A stretch of DNA of 47,988 nucleotides from an uncultured Pseudomonadota bacterium. GTDB lineage: Bacteria > Pseudomonadota > Gammaproteobacteria > Burkholderiales > SG8-39. The translations under genes were made by a program, and so were the position numbers. The stretch spans positions 1 to 47,988 of the forward strand of contig CAILKO010000074.1 in assembly GCA_903834835.1 (NCBI GenBank), read 5' to 3'. The notes beneath the pieces were generated by a model, which saw nothing but the letters and a program-made list of their open reading frames with translations, was not told the origin of the DNA and made no database searches. This document shows positions 7,845-16,994 of this stretch, in pieces; position 1 is the first letter of the stretch; each line of letters begins with the position of its first letter.

Positions 7845-9014
7845 TCAGCGGACCGGCACCTGACGGACCAGCGCTTGCTCGGTCCCGCTGCGCGCGGATC
7901 GCAGCGATGCTTCGCAGACTTCCAGATTGGCGAGGCCCCATCGCCCGTCGTGCAGCGGCCGGGTGTCGCTGTCTATCGCCTGCGCCATTTCCGCCAATAC
8001 CGCATCGTATACGTTGCGCTCGGGCGGAAACGGGATGTGCTCCCTGCCGCGGGCGGTGTAGAGGAAAAGGCCGTCCGGCGCCTGGCGCAGGTCGCCCGCT
8101 TCGCAGCTCACAAGTGTGAGTCCGAAAAACGGGTGATGGGGCGGAATGCCGCGTGCCTGGCCGGCCGCTCGCACGCGCTTCAGGCCGTCTTCGCTGCCGC
8201 CGCTGCGCGCCAGATAGGCTCGTCGCGCGGCGCCCAATCCTTCGACGGGGTCCTCGAATCCGCGCTCGCCCACGCCGAAGCACAGTTCGGAGGTCATGAA
8301 GCAACCGTAACCGTTGTAGACCGCCGTCGCCGCGGCGCCGTCCTCGAAGCTCAGGAAGACCGAATGCGCGCCGACTGCAGCGCGCGAGGCATCCATGTCG
8401 AACAGGCTCGCGCGCACGTTCTTCAGCATGCCGCCTCCGAGCAGCCGGATGACATCGAACTGGTGAGCGCCCTGGCGGAAGATCACGCCGCCACCCTGGT
8501 CAGGATCAAGTTCGTCAGGCCGGCGCGGCCGGTAGATCCAGTCGGTGTAGACCGTGCTCTGGATCATGCGGGGCCGGCCGAGCGTTCCCGCCGCGATGAT
8601 TTCGCGCATGCGACGGATCGCGATGTCGAAGCTGCGCGAATGGCCCACGATGAGGAAGATGCCCGCGCGTTCCGCCGCTTCGATCATGGCGAGTGCAGCG
8701 GATGCTGTTTCGGCCATCGGCTTCTCCACGATTACATGCTTGCCCGCGGCTGCGGCGGCGCGCACATGGGTCGCGTGAAGCAGGGTGGGCGTCGCGATGT
8801 AGACCACGTCTACATCGGGTGCGGCAAGCATCGCGTCGAGATCGACAGAGGCGCGGGCACCGGTCATGTCCGCGACCGAGGCGAGCGTGTCGCGATCGAT
8901 ATCGGTGATCGCGGAAAGTTTCCAGCGCGGATGGTCCTGCAGCGACGGCAGCATCATCCGCGCCGCGGAGCCGAGCCCTGCGACGGCGATACCGATCGGA
9001 CGCTTGGCGTTCAT
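7845..9014 (-). CDS. Gfo/Idh/MocA-family oxidoreductase
   Basis: A 389-residue NAD(P)-dependent oxidoreductase. The N-terminal Rossmann motif is GLGSAARM (residues 13-20), and the family EKP motif is Glu97-Lys98-Pro99. The C-terminal domain includes DQGGGVIFRQGAHQFDVIRLLGG, which carries the usual catalytic His region. The family includes phthalate 4,5-cis-dihydrodiol dehydrogenases, and the Rieske oxygenase three genes away makes that type of role attractive but unproven. It reads opposite to its neighbours and ends 22 bases from the RidA stop. Its start, preceded by AGGGAGAACTGAAAGAC, faces the aldolase gene across a 206-bp divergent region that should hold both promoters. Confidence 0.85.
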   Translation of the reverse strand: MNAKRPIGIAVAGLGSAARMMLPSLQDHPRWKLSAITDIDRDTLASVADMTGARASVDLDAMLAAPDVDVVYIATPTLLHATHVRAAAAAGKHVIVEKPMAETASAALAMIEAAERAGIFLIVGHSRSFDIAIRRMREIIAAGTLGRPRMIQSTVYTDWIYRPRRPDELDPDQGGGVIFRQGAHQFDVIRLLGGGMLKNVRASLFDMDASRAAVGAHSVFLSFEDGAAATAVYNGYGCFMTSELCFGVGERGFEDPVEGLGAARRAYLARSGGSEDGLKRVRAAGQARGIPPHHPFFGLTLVSCEAGDLRQAPDGLFLYTARGREHIPFPPERNVYDAVLAEMAQAIDSDTRPLHDGRWGLANLEVCEASLRSARSGTEQALVRQVPVR

Positions 9015-9220
9015 GTCTTTCAGTTCTCCCTCTGAAACCGGCCTGTGTCGTACGAGTGGTGCGGATGGACGAGACCGGTCCCGCGCCTTGCGGAATCCGC
9101 AACCCCACTCTATCCTAGCAGCCCACTCAGACGGGGGCGGAGTCGAATGATGTCACGAAGGATCGAGGAACAGATTCGCGAGCGAGCGCCGCGTTGCAGT
9201 GCTGCCCCGCGAGGTGAGGC

Positions 9221-9991
9221 ATGACTGCCGCAGAAGAGCGCGATCAGGCGGAAACCATCGCGACAGCCTGCAGGCTGCTTGCCTACCTGGGTCTGGTGAG
9301 GGAGACGACCGGCCACGTGAGCGCGCGGGTCGACGGCGAGCATATGCTGATCCGCTGCCGCGGCAGCCAGGAGTCCGGCCTCGTATTCACTGAAGCCGAA
9401 TGCGTGCGCAAAGTGCCGTTCGTGGGCGCCGGCATGGCGAAGGGCGAATCCGAGTATGAAACGCCGTCCGAGCTGCCGATCCATGGCGAGATGTACATCC
9501 TCAGGCCCGAGGTGAACGCCGTGGTGCACGCGCACCCGCGAGCGTCGCTGGTGTGCACGCTGGCCGGCCTGCCGCTGAAGCCGATTTTCGGCAGCTACGA
9601 TATTCACGCGATGGCCCTTGCGGACGAAGGCGTTCCGGTATTTCCTCGCTCTGTGCTGATACGCGAGCGCTATCTGGGCCAGCAGCTTGCCGCGGCCATG
9701 GGAACGAAGCACGTGTGCATCATGCGCGGGCATGGCATCACGACGGTCGGGCGCTCGGTTCAGGAAGCGACGATCCGGGCGATCCATCTCGAAACGCTGG
9801 CGAGCGTCACGCTCGATGTCGCCAGGGCGGGTGGAAAAATCGAGTCGATCAGCGAAGAGGATCTCGAGTACTTCCGCCGTCTGCGCGCGACCCAGGACAA
9901 GAAGCATCAGGCGCATGGACAGGACATTCTGACCTGGACCTGGCGGCACTACGTGAAGCTGCTGGAGGCGCACGAAGCCGGGCGCCGATAG
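9221..9991 (+). CDS. Class II aldolase/adducin-family protein (possible decarboxylase)
   Basis: A 256-residue class II aldolase-fold enzyme. The substrate-phosphate/carboxylate loop region is TTGHVSAR (29-36), Glu84 in PSELPIHGE is the likely catalytic acid, and the metal ligands are His103 and His105 (HAHP) and His171 (MRGHG). In aromatic pathways this fold supplies dihydroxyphthalate and related decarboxylases as well as aldolases. With a Rieske oxygenase and a Gfo-type dehydrogenase nearby, decarboxylation of a diol acid is a reasonable guess. GAGGTGAGGC lies before ATG 9221. It is divergent from the dehydrogenase gene and convergent with the ligase gene that ends at 10033. Confidence 0.82.
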   Translation: MTAAEERDQAETIATACRLLAYLGLVRETTGHVSARVDGEHMLIRCRGSQESGLVFTEAECVRKVPFVGAGMAKGESEYETPSELPIHGEMYILRPEVNAVVHAHPRASLVCTLAGLPLKPIFGSYDIHAMALADEGVPVFPRSVLIRERYLGQQLAAAMGTKHVCIMRGHGITTVGRSVQEATIRAIHLETLASVTLDVARAGGKIESISEEDLEYFRRLRATQDKKHQAHGQDILTWTWRHYVKLLEAHEAGRR

Positions 9992-10032
9992 CCGGCTCGC
10001 GCTCCGCCGGCGGCGGCGGGCGCGGCCGCGTC

Positions 10033-12186
10033 TTAATGGTTGCGGATCAGTGCGTCGAGTATCCGGATGCCGGAGCCGGCCGGATACACGCGCACCGGGT
10101 TCAGGTCTATTTCAGCAATCCGGTCTTCGTGCTGCGCGGCGAGTTCCGATACCGCCGCCACGGCACGCGCGAGCGCTTCGACGTCCGCCGGCGCGGCGCC
10201 GCGTACGCCCGCGAGCAGCGGCTTGCAGCGCAGTTCGTCGATCATTTCCCTTGCCACTTCGACGCTCACCGGCGCTTTGCGCAGGCTGACATCGCGGAAC
10301 ACTTCGACGTAGATCCCGCCGAGCCCGACCATGACGATCGGGCCGAACTGCGGATCGCAGGTACTGCCGACGATCATTTCGATGCCTTCGGGCGCCATCT
10401 CCTGCACAAGCACCCCGGCGATATCGGCATCGGGCCGGTAGGCGCGTGCCGCGCGGAGCACCTCCGTACAGGCGGTTTCGGCTTCGGCAGCACTGCCCAC
10501 GCCGAGGCGTATCGCGCCGGCCTCCGTTTTGTGCGGGATGTCGGCTGATTCGACTTTCATCGCGACCGGGAAGCCGATTTCTGCAGCGATACGCGCTGCT
10601 TCGGACGGGCTGGTCGCGAGGGCTTCGCGCGTCGTCGCCAGGCCGAGGGCCGTGAACACGCGCTTGGCTTCACGCTCGGTCAGTATTCGTCCAGCGGCAC
10701 CCAGAGTATCCGGGATGGAAGCCGGAAGGATGCCACGTGCCTCGCCCCCTGTCTGCTGACGGGCGCGCCGGCTGAAATCGAGCAGGTTACGGATCGCCTG
10801 GAAGCCCTGATCGATATCCTGAAGGAAGGCGATGTCGCCGCCCTCCTTGAAGAGTTTTCCTTCGGTATCGATGCTTTCCGAGATGGTCGAGACCGAGGCA
10901 AAGGCCTTGCCGCTGCGCGCAGCGACCGGTGCCATCTGCGCGACCAGGCGTTGCAGCAGACTGCTGCCGCTGCGCTTGCCGATGATCGCGTATACGCCGT
11001 AGCGATCGTCGTTCACAAGTATGTCGAGACACTTGGTCATGAATTCGGGATCGAGAAAGGCCTGGAATCCGACCCCGGCATCGAAAGGATTCGAGACATG
11101 CTCGACGCCGGGCATCAGTTTCAGAACTTCAGCCTCGATCGCCGGACTGGGGTCCGGCACCGCGAGACCCTTGCCTGCAGCGACGTCCGCGCTTAGCACG
11201 GTCGCGCCGCCCGAAATCAGGAGGCAGCACACGCCCTCCTGTGTCGGGAAGCGGCCCTTCAGCAACAGCGAACTCGTTTCGACGACTTCGTCGATGCTGC
11301 TGGCCGCGATGACGCCGAACTGCCGGAACACGGCCGCCTGGGTTTCGTAGGAACCGGCCACCGAGCCGGTGTGGCTGGCTACGGCAGCACTGCCCTTGTC
11401 AGAGCGTCCGGTCTTCAGTGCGATGATCGGCTTGCCGAGTTCGAGTGCGCGTCTTGCAAGCGCGAGGAAGCGACGGCCGTCCTTGAATCCTTCGATGGTG
11501 GTCGCGATAACGCCGGTTTCCGGGTCATCGAGCAGGTATTCGATGTAATCGCAAAGGTTGATCACCGCTTCGTTGCCGCTCGACACCAGCCTGCTGAAGC
11601 CGAGGCCACGCGCGTGGCCGTGTTCGATGATCGCGTTCAGCAGGCCGCCGCTCTGGGCGACCACGGCCAGCCGGCCTGCGCGCATGCCCTGCGGAAGCGG
11701 ACCGTACATGGTCGCCACCTGCCCGTGCATGCTGACGTTGCCCTCGCAGTTCGGGCCGCAGATGCGCATTTCATTGCGCGTTGCGAAGTCGACCAGCTTT
11801 TCCTGCAGCGCGAGGTCCTCGGGATTGCCGGATTCGGCGAATCCGGCGGCGGGCAGCACGACGGAGCGCACGTTGATCTTGAGGCAGTCTTCGAGCACCT
11901 GGAAGACCATCTTCTTGGACACGCCGAGCACGACGCAGTCGACCGGCCCGGGAATATCCGCGAGACTGGCGAAGCAGGGATGGCCGAGCACCTCCCTGTA
12001 TTTCGGATTCACGGTGTAGAGCGTGCCGGGGAAGCCGAGCTGCTTGAGGTTGCCGACGATTTCTCGTGTGATCATCGCCTCCGGACTCGCGCCTACGAGG
12101 GCGAGTCGTCGGGGGGCGAGCATGCTGTCAAGCGATACTCGCCAGCGCGGTGTGGTGGACGGCTCAGGCTGAATGGCGGCAGTCAT
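10033..12186 (-). CDS. Acetate-CoA ligase family protein (NDP-forming acyl-CoA synthetase)
   Basis: A 717-residue fused alpha-beta NDP-forming acyl-CoA synthetase. It has an N-terminal CoA-binding Rossmann domain (LVGASPEAM), a succinyl-CoA ligase-like domain with the phosphorylated His272 in VASHTGS, and a C-terminal ATP-grasp domain from about residue 500 (GFPVAMKVESADIPHKTEAG). The enzyme makes acyl-CoA with ATP cleavage to ADP and phosphate; pimeloyl-CoA and other dicarboxylic or aryl acids are known substrates in the family. It reads toward the aldolase gene and is divergent from the amidohydrolase gene, across 281 bases. It may activate an acid product of the cluster. Confidence 0.87.
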   Translation of the reverse strand: MTAAIQPEPSTTPRWRVSLDSMLAPRRLALVGASPEAMITREIVGNLKQLGFPGTLYTVNPKYREVLGHPCFASLADIPGPVDCVVLGVSKKMVFQVLEDCLKINVRSVVLPAAGFAESGNPEDLALQEKLVDFATRNEMRICGPNCEGNVSMHGQVATMYGPLPQGMRAGRLAVVAQSGGLLNAIIEHGHARGLGFSRLVSSGNEAVINLCDYIEYLLDDPETGVIATTIEGFKDGRRFLALARRALELGKPIIALKTGRSDKGSAAVASHTGSVAGSYETQAAVFRQFGVIAASSIDEVVETSSLLLKGRFPTQEGVCCLLISGGATVLSADVAAGKGLAVPDPSPAIEAEVLKLMPGVEHVSNPFDAGVGFQAFLDPEFMTKCLDILVNDDRYGVYAIIGKRSGSSLLQRLVAQMAPVAARSGKAFASVSTISESIDTEGKLFKEGGDIAFLQDIDQGFQAIRNLLDFSRRARQQTGGEARGILPASIPDTLGAAGRILTEREAKRVFTALGLATTREALATSPSEAARIAAEIGFPVAMKVESADIPHKTEAGAIRLGVGSAAEAETACTEVLRAARAYRPDADIAGVLVQEMAPEGIEMIVGSTCDPQFGPIVMVGLGGIYVEVFRDVSLRKAPVSVEVAREMIDELRCKPLLAGVRGAAPADVEALARAVAAVSELAAQHEDRIAEIDLNPVRVYPAGSGIRILDALIRNH

Positions 12187-12467
12187 GATCCCCTGCAGTT
12201 CTGCTTTCCGGGCATTGGATTGGGACGGGTCGGGCCCTGCGGGCCGATGCGTGCACGCGATCAGGGCGGGCGCCTCCTTGCGCCGGCGCCGTGCGAACGC
12301 GGGTGAGAAACGATAGCGATGCGGGAAGCGTTAGGCAAGCGCGCGGCGCGTTGGGATTTTGCATAGCGGTACACGTAGTTTCGCCTGTCGGTGCAGGTGC
12401 GGGGACTTGCGTGAGCCGTCTCGCGCCGCCTGCGCCTAGAATCAGGCGATCTTCAGAGGAGGCGCCC

Positions 12468-13547
12468 ATGCCTGTCATCGACGCAGACACCCACATCGAC
12501 GAAACCGACGCGACCTGGGAATACATCCTGGATGCGGCGCTCAAGCCGACCACGGTCGGACCGAAGAATCCGGACCCGAGCCGGCCGCTTACCCGCTACT
12601 GGGAAATTGGCGGCAAGCGCCAGCTTCGCTTTATCCGCGACGACGTGAAGACCGGTACCAGGGTCGAGCAGCGCGAACTGCTTGATGTGCCCTCGCGCCT
12701 GCGCCACATGGACGAACTGGGAGTCGAGGTGCAGGTCATCTATCCGACCATGTTCCTCGCTGCGTTCACCGAAAATCCGGAGCTCGACTACGCGCTGCGC
12801 CGCAGCTACAACCGCTGGCTGGCGGAGCGTTGCGAGCAGTCCAAAGGCCGCCTGCGCTGGGTCTGCCTGCCGCCGTTTCTGACGCCGGACAAGATCGAGG
12901 AAGAGTTGCGCTTCGCGAAGGATCACGGTGCCTGCGGCGTGCTGAAGAAGGGCGACCGCGAGGCCGACAAGTGGGTGGCCGATCCGTATTTCCATCCGAC
13001 CTACGAACTGGCAGAAAAGCTCGACATGCCGATCTGCTTTCACCAGGGTTCGGGCGTTCCTGACTTTTCGCCGGTGAAGGAATTCACCTACGGCCAGTTC
13101 TATCGCATCACGCTGCCGGTGGTTCACGCCTTCCACACGCTGATCCTGCACGGCATCCCGGAGAAGTTCCCGAAACTGCGCTTCGGGTTCATCGAAGCCG
13201 CGGCGACCTGGGTCCCCTATGCGCTCTACGAACTCCGTCGGCGTCTGGCGAAGAACCAGCCGGGGATCAGCGTGCTCGACAACCTGAACCAGTTCAGCAT
13301 GCGGGACGATACGCTGAAGGCGAACCGCTTCTACGTGAGCGTGCAGGTGGACGAAGATCTTCCCTATCTCATGAAGCAGACGGGCGAGGACAATCTCGTT
13401 GTCGGCTCCGACTACAGCCATGCCGACTGGTTCCGCGAACTCGGCTACCGGCAGCGGCTGCAGGAGCGCGTGGCGGGCGGCGACATTACCGACCAGGCCG
13501 TGACCAAGATGACTTTCGATAACGTGAAGGCGCTCTACGGGCTTTGA
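12468..13547 (+). CDS. Amidohydrolase-2-family metal-dependent hydrolase/decarboxylase
   Basis: A 359-residue TIM-barrel protein of the ACMSD-like amidohydrolase-2 group. The N-terminal metal motif is changed to DADTHID in place of the usual D/E-x-H-x-H. Further expected ligands are His in CFHQGSG, His in VVHAFH and Asp in GSDYSHADW. Members hydrolyse or non-oxidatively decarboxylate aromatic acids such as gamma-resorcylate or 5-carboxyvanillate. ATG 12468 is chosen because CAGAGGAGG ends 7 bases before it; the frame is open about 60 codons further up, but that part has no family similarity. A terminator follows at 13747. Confidence 0.84.
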   Translation: MPVIDADTHIDETDATWEYILDAALKPTTVGPKNPDPSRPLTRYWEIGGKRQLRFIRDDVKTGTRVEQRELLDVPSRLRHMDELGVEVQVIYPTMFLAAFTENPELDYALRRSYNRWLAERCEQSKGRLRWVCLPPFLTPDKIEEELRFAKDHGACGVLKKGDREADKWVADPYFHPTYELAEKLDMPICFHQGSGVPDFSPVKEFTYGQFYRITLPVVHAFHTLILHGIPEKFPKLRFGFIEAAATWVPYALYELRRRLAKNQPGISVLDNLNQFSMRDDTLKANRFYVSVQVDEDLPYLMKQTGEDNLVVGSDYSHADWFRELGYRQRLQERVAGGDITDQAVTKMTFDNVKALYGL

Positions 13548-13746
13548 TGGCCGTGTTCTGTTGCGCAGCTCGTCCCTGATCTGCGTGGGGAAATAACGAC
13601 TACCCGGCGATCGTGTTTCGCATAGCAAGACGCTGGGCCTGACCACAGGCCTGTTTCGCAGGACCCATCGTCCGGGCCGCGACGAATCGGTAGGATCAGA
13701 TCAGCCCGGGAGTCATGCTGTTGCACTCCTCCGCTTCCGGGCATTT

Positions 13747-13784
13747 GGCCCCCGTGCGCTGGCGCATGCGGGGCCTTTATTTTT
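13747..13784 (+). terminator. Rho-independent terminator after the amidohydrolase
   Basis: GGCCCC at 13747 pairs with GGGGCC ending at 13774, with inner arms GTGCG and CGCAT (one G-T pair) around a short loop, then TTTATTTTT at 13775-13783. The T-tract favours the plus strand. It overlaps the stop codon of the convergent suhB-like gene, so the hairpin may also limit readthrough from that side. Confidence 0.75.
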
Positions 13785-14583
13785 GGGTCGGATTCAGGTC
13801 GCGTCCGTGCAGCGCCTGCAGCAGCTGGGAATACAGTTTTGGCGTGGCAGCGGTGATGTCGCCGCTTTCCAGAAAGCCGGGCTCGCCCGCGAAGTCGCCG
13901 ACCAGTCCGCCCGCCTCGCTCACGAGCAGCGCGCCGGCGGCCATGTCCCAGGGGGCAAGACCCATTTCCCAGAATGCGTCCATGCGTCCGGCCGCGACAT
14001 AGGCGAGATCGAGCGCCGCGGCGCCGGCACGCCGCACGCCGGCCGTGCGCAGGATCACGCGGCGCATCTGAGCGATGTAATCGTCCAGCCGGGCAAGTTC
14101 CCGATACGGGAATCCGGTGCCGACAAGAGCGTCCTTCAGGTTCACGCAGCGGCTGACGCGGAGGCGGCGCTCGTTCAGAAAGGCGCCGCGCCCCTTGGAT
14201 GCGGTGAAGAGTTCGTTGCGGCCCGGGTCGTAGACCACGGCATGGGCCAGTGCGCCACGGTGCTCGATCCCGATCGACACACAGTACTGCGGGAAGCCAT
14301 GGATGAAGTTCGTCGTCCCGTCCAGCGGATCGATGATCCAGCGGTATTCGCTTTGCTTCACCGATGCGCTCTCGCCCGACTCTTCGGCCAGGATCGCGTG
14401 GTCGGGATAGGCACGGTGGACGATATCGATGATCGCCTCTTCGGCGGCGCGATCGACCTGGGTGACGAAGTCGTTCGCGCGCTTGCTGTGGACTTCGAGC
14501 GCCGGGCCCTCGAGCGAAGCGCGGTTGATGATGGAGCCGGCACGCCGGGCGGCCTTGATGGCGACGTTCAGTAGTGGATGCAT
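13777..14583 (-). CDS. suhB: Inositol monophosphatase family protein (SuhB)
   Basis: A 268-residue Mg-dependent phosphatase of the IMPase/SuhB family. The first metal motif is LAEESGES (about 65-72), the core motif is Ile84-Asp-Pro-Leu-Asp-Gly-Thr-Thr-Asn-Phe93, and the C-terminal motif is PWDMAAG (about 212-218). In proteobacteria SuhB hydrolyses inositol-1-phosphate in vitro and acts with the rRNA antitermination complex. The divergent pairing with trmJ, then cysE, is the usual betaproteobacterial order and supports a housekeeping role. The start at 14583 follows a GCGGGGTAG; the spacing is ordinary. Confidence 0.93.
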   Translation of the reverse strand: MHPLLNVAIKAARRAGSIINRASLEGPALEVHSKRANDFVTQVDRAAEEAIIDIVHRAYPDHAILAEESGESASVKQSEYRWIIDPLDGTTNFIHGFPQYCVSIGIEHRGALAHAVVYDPGRNELFTASKGRGAFLNERRLRVSRCVNLKDALVGTGFPYRELARLDDYIAQMRRVILRTAGVRRAGAAALDLAYVAAGRMDAFWEMGLAPWDMAAGALLVSEAGGLVGDFAGEPGFLESGDITAATPKLYSQLLQALHGRDLNPTQK

Positions 14584-14739
14584 GGGGGCGCGAATTCTAC
14601 CCCGCGATGCCCGGCCAGCCCCTAAACTTCCTCACCCGAATTGCGCAACCGCACGATGGCGCTTCCGCTGCGCCCGCGGCAGGCCACCACAGGCCCCGAT
14701 GCGAGACATGCTTCAATCCACATTCTTAATGGTCCACCG

Positions 14740-15507
14740 ATGAGCCCGACCGATCCCATGCAGGATTCGGACGGCCTGGATGCAGGCGGAGGCCAGCAGG
14801 CCGTGGACCGGATTCGCATTGTGCTGTGCAGGCCGAACCATCCGGGCAACATCGGTTCGGCCGCCCGGGCAATGAAGAACATGGGGCTCGCCGAACTGCG
14901 GCTCGTTGCACCGTTGCGTTATCCGGCCCCGGAGGCGCGCTGGATGGCGGTGGGCGCGGACGATGTGCTGGATGCAGCGCAGATCCACGAACGACTCGAT
15001 GAAGCGCTGGAGGGCTGCGTGCATGCCTTTGCGCTGAGCGCGCGGCCCCGCGAGTGGTCGCCCGAAGTGCTGAACGCGCGGGAGGCAGCGGGTCTGGCGC
15101 TGCGCCGGAGCGGCGAGGGGACTGTGGCCTTCGTTTTCGGCAACGAGGTGGCCGGACTGACCAACGAGGAGATGTTCGCCTGCCAGACCCTGGTGCATAT
15201 CCCCGCGAACCCGGCCTACACGTCGTTGAATCTCGCGCAGGCCGTGCAGGTCGTGGCCTATGAGCTGCGCATGGCGGCCGATGCCAGCGTTCCCGCTGCG
15301 CGGCACGAGCGGGCGGCGACCCACCAGGACCGCGAAGGCCTGTACCGGCACCTCGAGGAGGCAGGCGTTGCGAGCGGTTTTTTCGATCCGGCGGATCCGA
15401 AGCGCTTGCCGGATCGCTGGCGCAGGCTGTTCGGCCGCATCGAACTGGAGCGCGAGGAAGTGAACATCCTGCGCGGTCTGCTCAGGGCACTCATGAAAAG
15501 GCGATGA
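14740..15507 (+). CDS. trmJ: tRNA (cytidine/uridine-2'-O-)-methyltransferase TrmJ
   Basis: A 255-residue SPOUT-class methyltransferase that 2'-O-methylates position 32 of tRNA with SAM. The trefoil-knot motifs are in order: PNHPGNIGSAARAMKNMG, FVFGNEVAGLTNEE and YTSLNLAQAVQVVAYEL. The C-terminal arm (EREEVNILRGLLRALMKRR) is typical of TrmJ and not of TrmL/TrmH. I chose ATG 14740 so that the catalytic domain follows about 30 residues later; the ATG at 14758 is an alternative, since neither has a strong ribosome site. The gene is divergent from suhB, and cysE follows on the same strand. Confidence 0.9.
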   Translation: MSPTDPMQDSDGLDAGGGQQAVDRIRIVLCRPNHPGNIGSAARAMKNMGLAELRLVAPLRYPAPEARWMAVGADDVLDAAQIHERLDEALEGCVHAFALSARPREWSPEVLNAREAAGLALRRSGEGTVAFVFGNEVAGLTNEEMFACQTLVHIPANPAYTSLNLAQAVQVVAYELRMAADASVPAARHERAATHQDREGLYRHLEEAGVASGFFDPADPKRLPDRWRRLFGRIELEREEVNILRGLLRALMKRR

Positions 15508-15565
15508 CTGGCTCGCGTGAGCGTGTTCGGGTCCTTGAATCGGGCACAGGCAGACCTCAAATAGT

Positions 15566-15580
15566 TGACTGTAACAGTCA
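15566..15580. promoter_or_regulatory. Perfect inverted repeat upstream of cysE
   Basis: TGACTGTAACAGTCA is a 7-1-7 inverted repeat in the 183-base gap between trmJ and cysE, about 110 bases before the cysE start. Its size suits a dimeric regulator operator. The sequence also resembles half of an IscR-type box (TTGACTG), so a link to iron-sulfur control is possible, but no specific regulator can be named. Confidence 0.4.
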
Positions 15581-15690
15581 GGAAATGGAAACTTGGCCGG
15601 GTACCCGCGGGCGCTTGCCGTGCGGGACGGCAGACCTGAGCCGGGCGCGGTCCGGCGCGGCAGGTCGGCGAGCAAGAGGTGGTGAAGATG

Positions 15691-16404
15691 ATGTTCAAGA
15701 ATCTGCGTGAAGATCTCGCGAGCGTGTTCGAACGCGATCCGGCAGCACGGTCGACGCTTGAGGTCGTGACCTGCTATCCGGGTTTCCACGCGCTGGTGAT
15801 CCACAAGCTCGCGCGCTGGTTCTGGGCCCGTGGCCTGCGCTGGCTCGGGCGTTTCACCTCGCACCTGGGGCGTTTCCTCACGGGGATAGAAATTCATCCG
15901 GGCGCGACCATCGGGCGGCGTGTGTTCATCGATCACGGCATGGGCGTCGTCATAGGCGAGACGGCCGAGATCGGCGACGACAGCACGCTCTACCACGGCG
16001 TCACGCTGGGCGGAACCAGCTGGAACAAGGGCAAGCGCCATCCGACGCTCGGCAAGGGTGTGGTGGTCGGCGCGGGCGCAAAAATACTCGGGCCGATCAC
16101 GATCGGCGATGGCGCGCGCGTCGGCTCGAATGCGGTAGTGGTGCGCGATGTGCCGCCTGGCGCGACGGTGGTCGGCGTGCCGGGGCGTGTGCTCGACAGT
16201 GCCGCCGATCAGAATGCCGAGCGTTTCGCCGCCTATGCGGTGGTGCAGAGCCAGGATGATCCTTATGCGAAAGCGATCCAGGAACTGGTCGAGCATTCGC
16301 AGGAACTCGAATCCGTGGTCCGGGACCTGAGCGCGAAGCTTGCCCTGCTGAAGGACGAACGGGAACGTGATGCGGCAAGACCGGAGATCCGGGTGGTGAG
16401 ATAG
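15691..16404 (+). CDS. cysE: Serine O-acetyltransferase CysE
   Basis: A 237-residue left-handed beta-helix acetyltransferase that makes O-acetylserine from serine and acetyl-CoA, the first step of cysteine synthesis. The hexapeptide repeats run from about residue 67 ([26 protein letters not shown]), with the active-site His in IDHGMG and the CoA-contact loop [15 protein letters not shown]. The N-terminus [18 protein letters not shown] is typical. ATG 15688 and GTG 15679 are in-frame alternatives. Placement immediately before iscR links cysteine supply to the sulfur donor role of IscS. The C-terminal tail is helical and slightly longer than the core family. Confidence 0.93.
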   Translation: MFKNLREDLASVFERDPAARSTLEVVTCYPGFHALVIHKLARWFWARGLRWLGRFTSHLGRFLTGIEIHPGATIGRRVFIDHGMGVVIGETAEIGDDSTLYHGVTLGGTSWNKGKRHPTLGKGVVVGAGAKILGPITIGDGARVGSNAVVVRDVPPGATVVGVPGRVLDSAADQNAERFAAYAVVQSQDDPYAKAIQELVEHSQELESVVRDLSAKLALLKDERERDAARPEIRVVR

Positions 16405-16432
16405 TCCAAGTTATTGAATATATGCACCTAAT

Positions 16433-16485
16433 AATCTTGATGGATTTAGTCGGGTAAGGTATACTTGAGTTATTCAATCAGGTAT
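16433..16485 (+). promoter_or_regulatory. isc promoter with two IscR type-1 boxes
   Basis: A sigma-70 promoter can be read as TTGATG at 16437-16442 and TATACT at 16460-16465 with exactly 17 bases between. Two sequences fit the type-1 IscR site (ATA-N-YTGA...AGTC-N-GGTAT): box 1 at 16433-16457, with CTTGAT and AGTCGGGTA, covers the -35; box 2 at 16461-16485, with ATACTTGAGT and AATCAGGTAT, covers the -10 and start. Holo-IscR should therefore repress its own operon. A weaker third match (AGTTATTGAAT) overlaps the end of cysE near 16408. Confidence 0.8.
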
Positions 16486-16498
16486 TGCCGAGGATGCC

Positions 16499-16975
16499 AT
16501 GAGACTGACGACGAAGGGACGCTTTGCAGTGACCGCCATGATGGATCTGGCGATGCGCCAGACGCGTGGTCCGGTGACGCTCGCCGCGATCAGCGAGCGT
16601 CAACACATCTCGCTCTCGTACCTTGAGCAGTTGTTCGGCAAGCTGCGGCGTGCCGGGCTGGTGACCAGTGTGCGCGGTCCCGGCGGCGGCTATAACCTCG
16701 GCACACCGTCTACCAACATCACGGTTGCGGACATCATCGCCGCTGTCGACGAGCCGCTGGATGCGACGCAGTGCGCGGGCAAGGAGAACTGCCTGGATGA
16801 CCGGCGCTGCATGACCCATGATCTGTGGGCATCGCTGAATGCGAAGATGTACGAATATCTTGCCGCGATCTCGCTCGCGGACCTCGTGGAGCACCAGAAC
16901 GGCAAGCCCGTCGCGGTGCTCCGCGACTGGCGCTCCGGAGACAAGGACAAGATCCCCTCCGTAATCGCTGTCTGA
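16499..16975 (+). CDS. iscR: Fe-S cluster regulator IscR
   Basis: A 158-residue Rrf2-family winged-helix regulator. The recognition helix region is [29 protein letters not shown]. The [2Fe-2S] ligands Cys92, Cys98, Cys104 and His107 sit at the same numbers as in E. coli IscR. With cluster bound it represses the isc operon through the type-1 boxes at 16433-16485, so it senses iron-sulfur demand. It heads the operon, and iscS follows after 19 bases. Confidence 0.96.
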   Translation: MRLTTKGRFAVTAMMDLAMRQTRGPVTLAAISERQHISLSYLEQLFGKLRRAGLVTSVRGPGGGYNLGTPSTNITVADIIAAVDEPLDATQCAGKENCLDDRRCMTHDLWASLNAKMYEYLAAISLADLVEHQNGKPVAVLRDWRSGDKDKIPSVIAV

Positions 16976-16994
16976 AGAAACAGTCGTCTCGACC

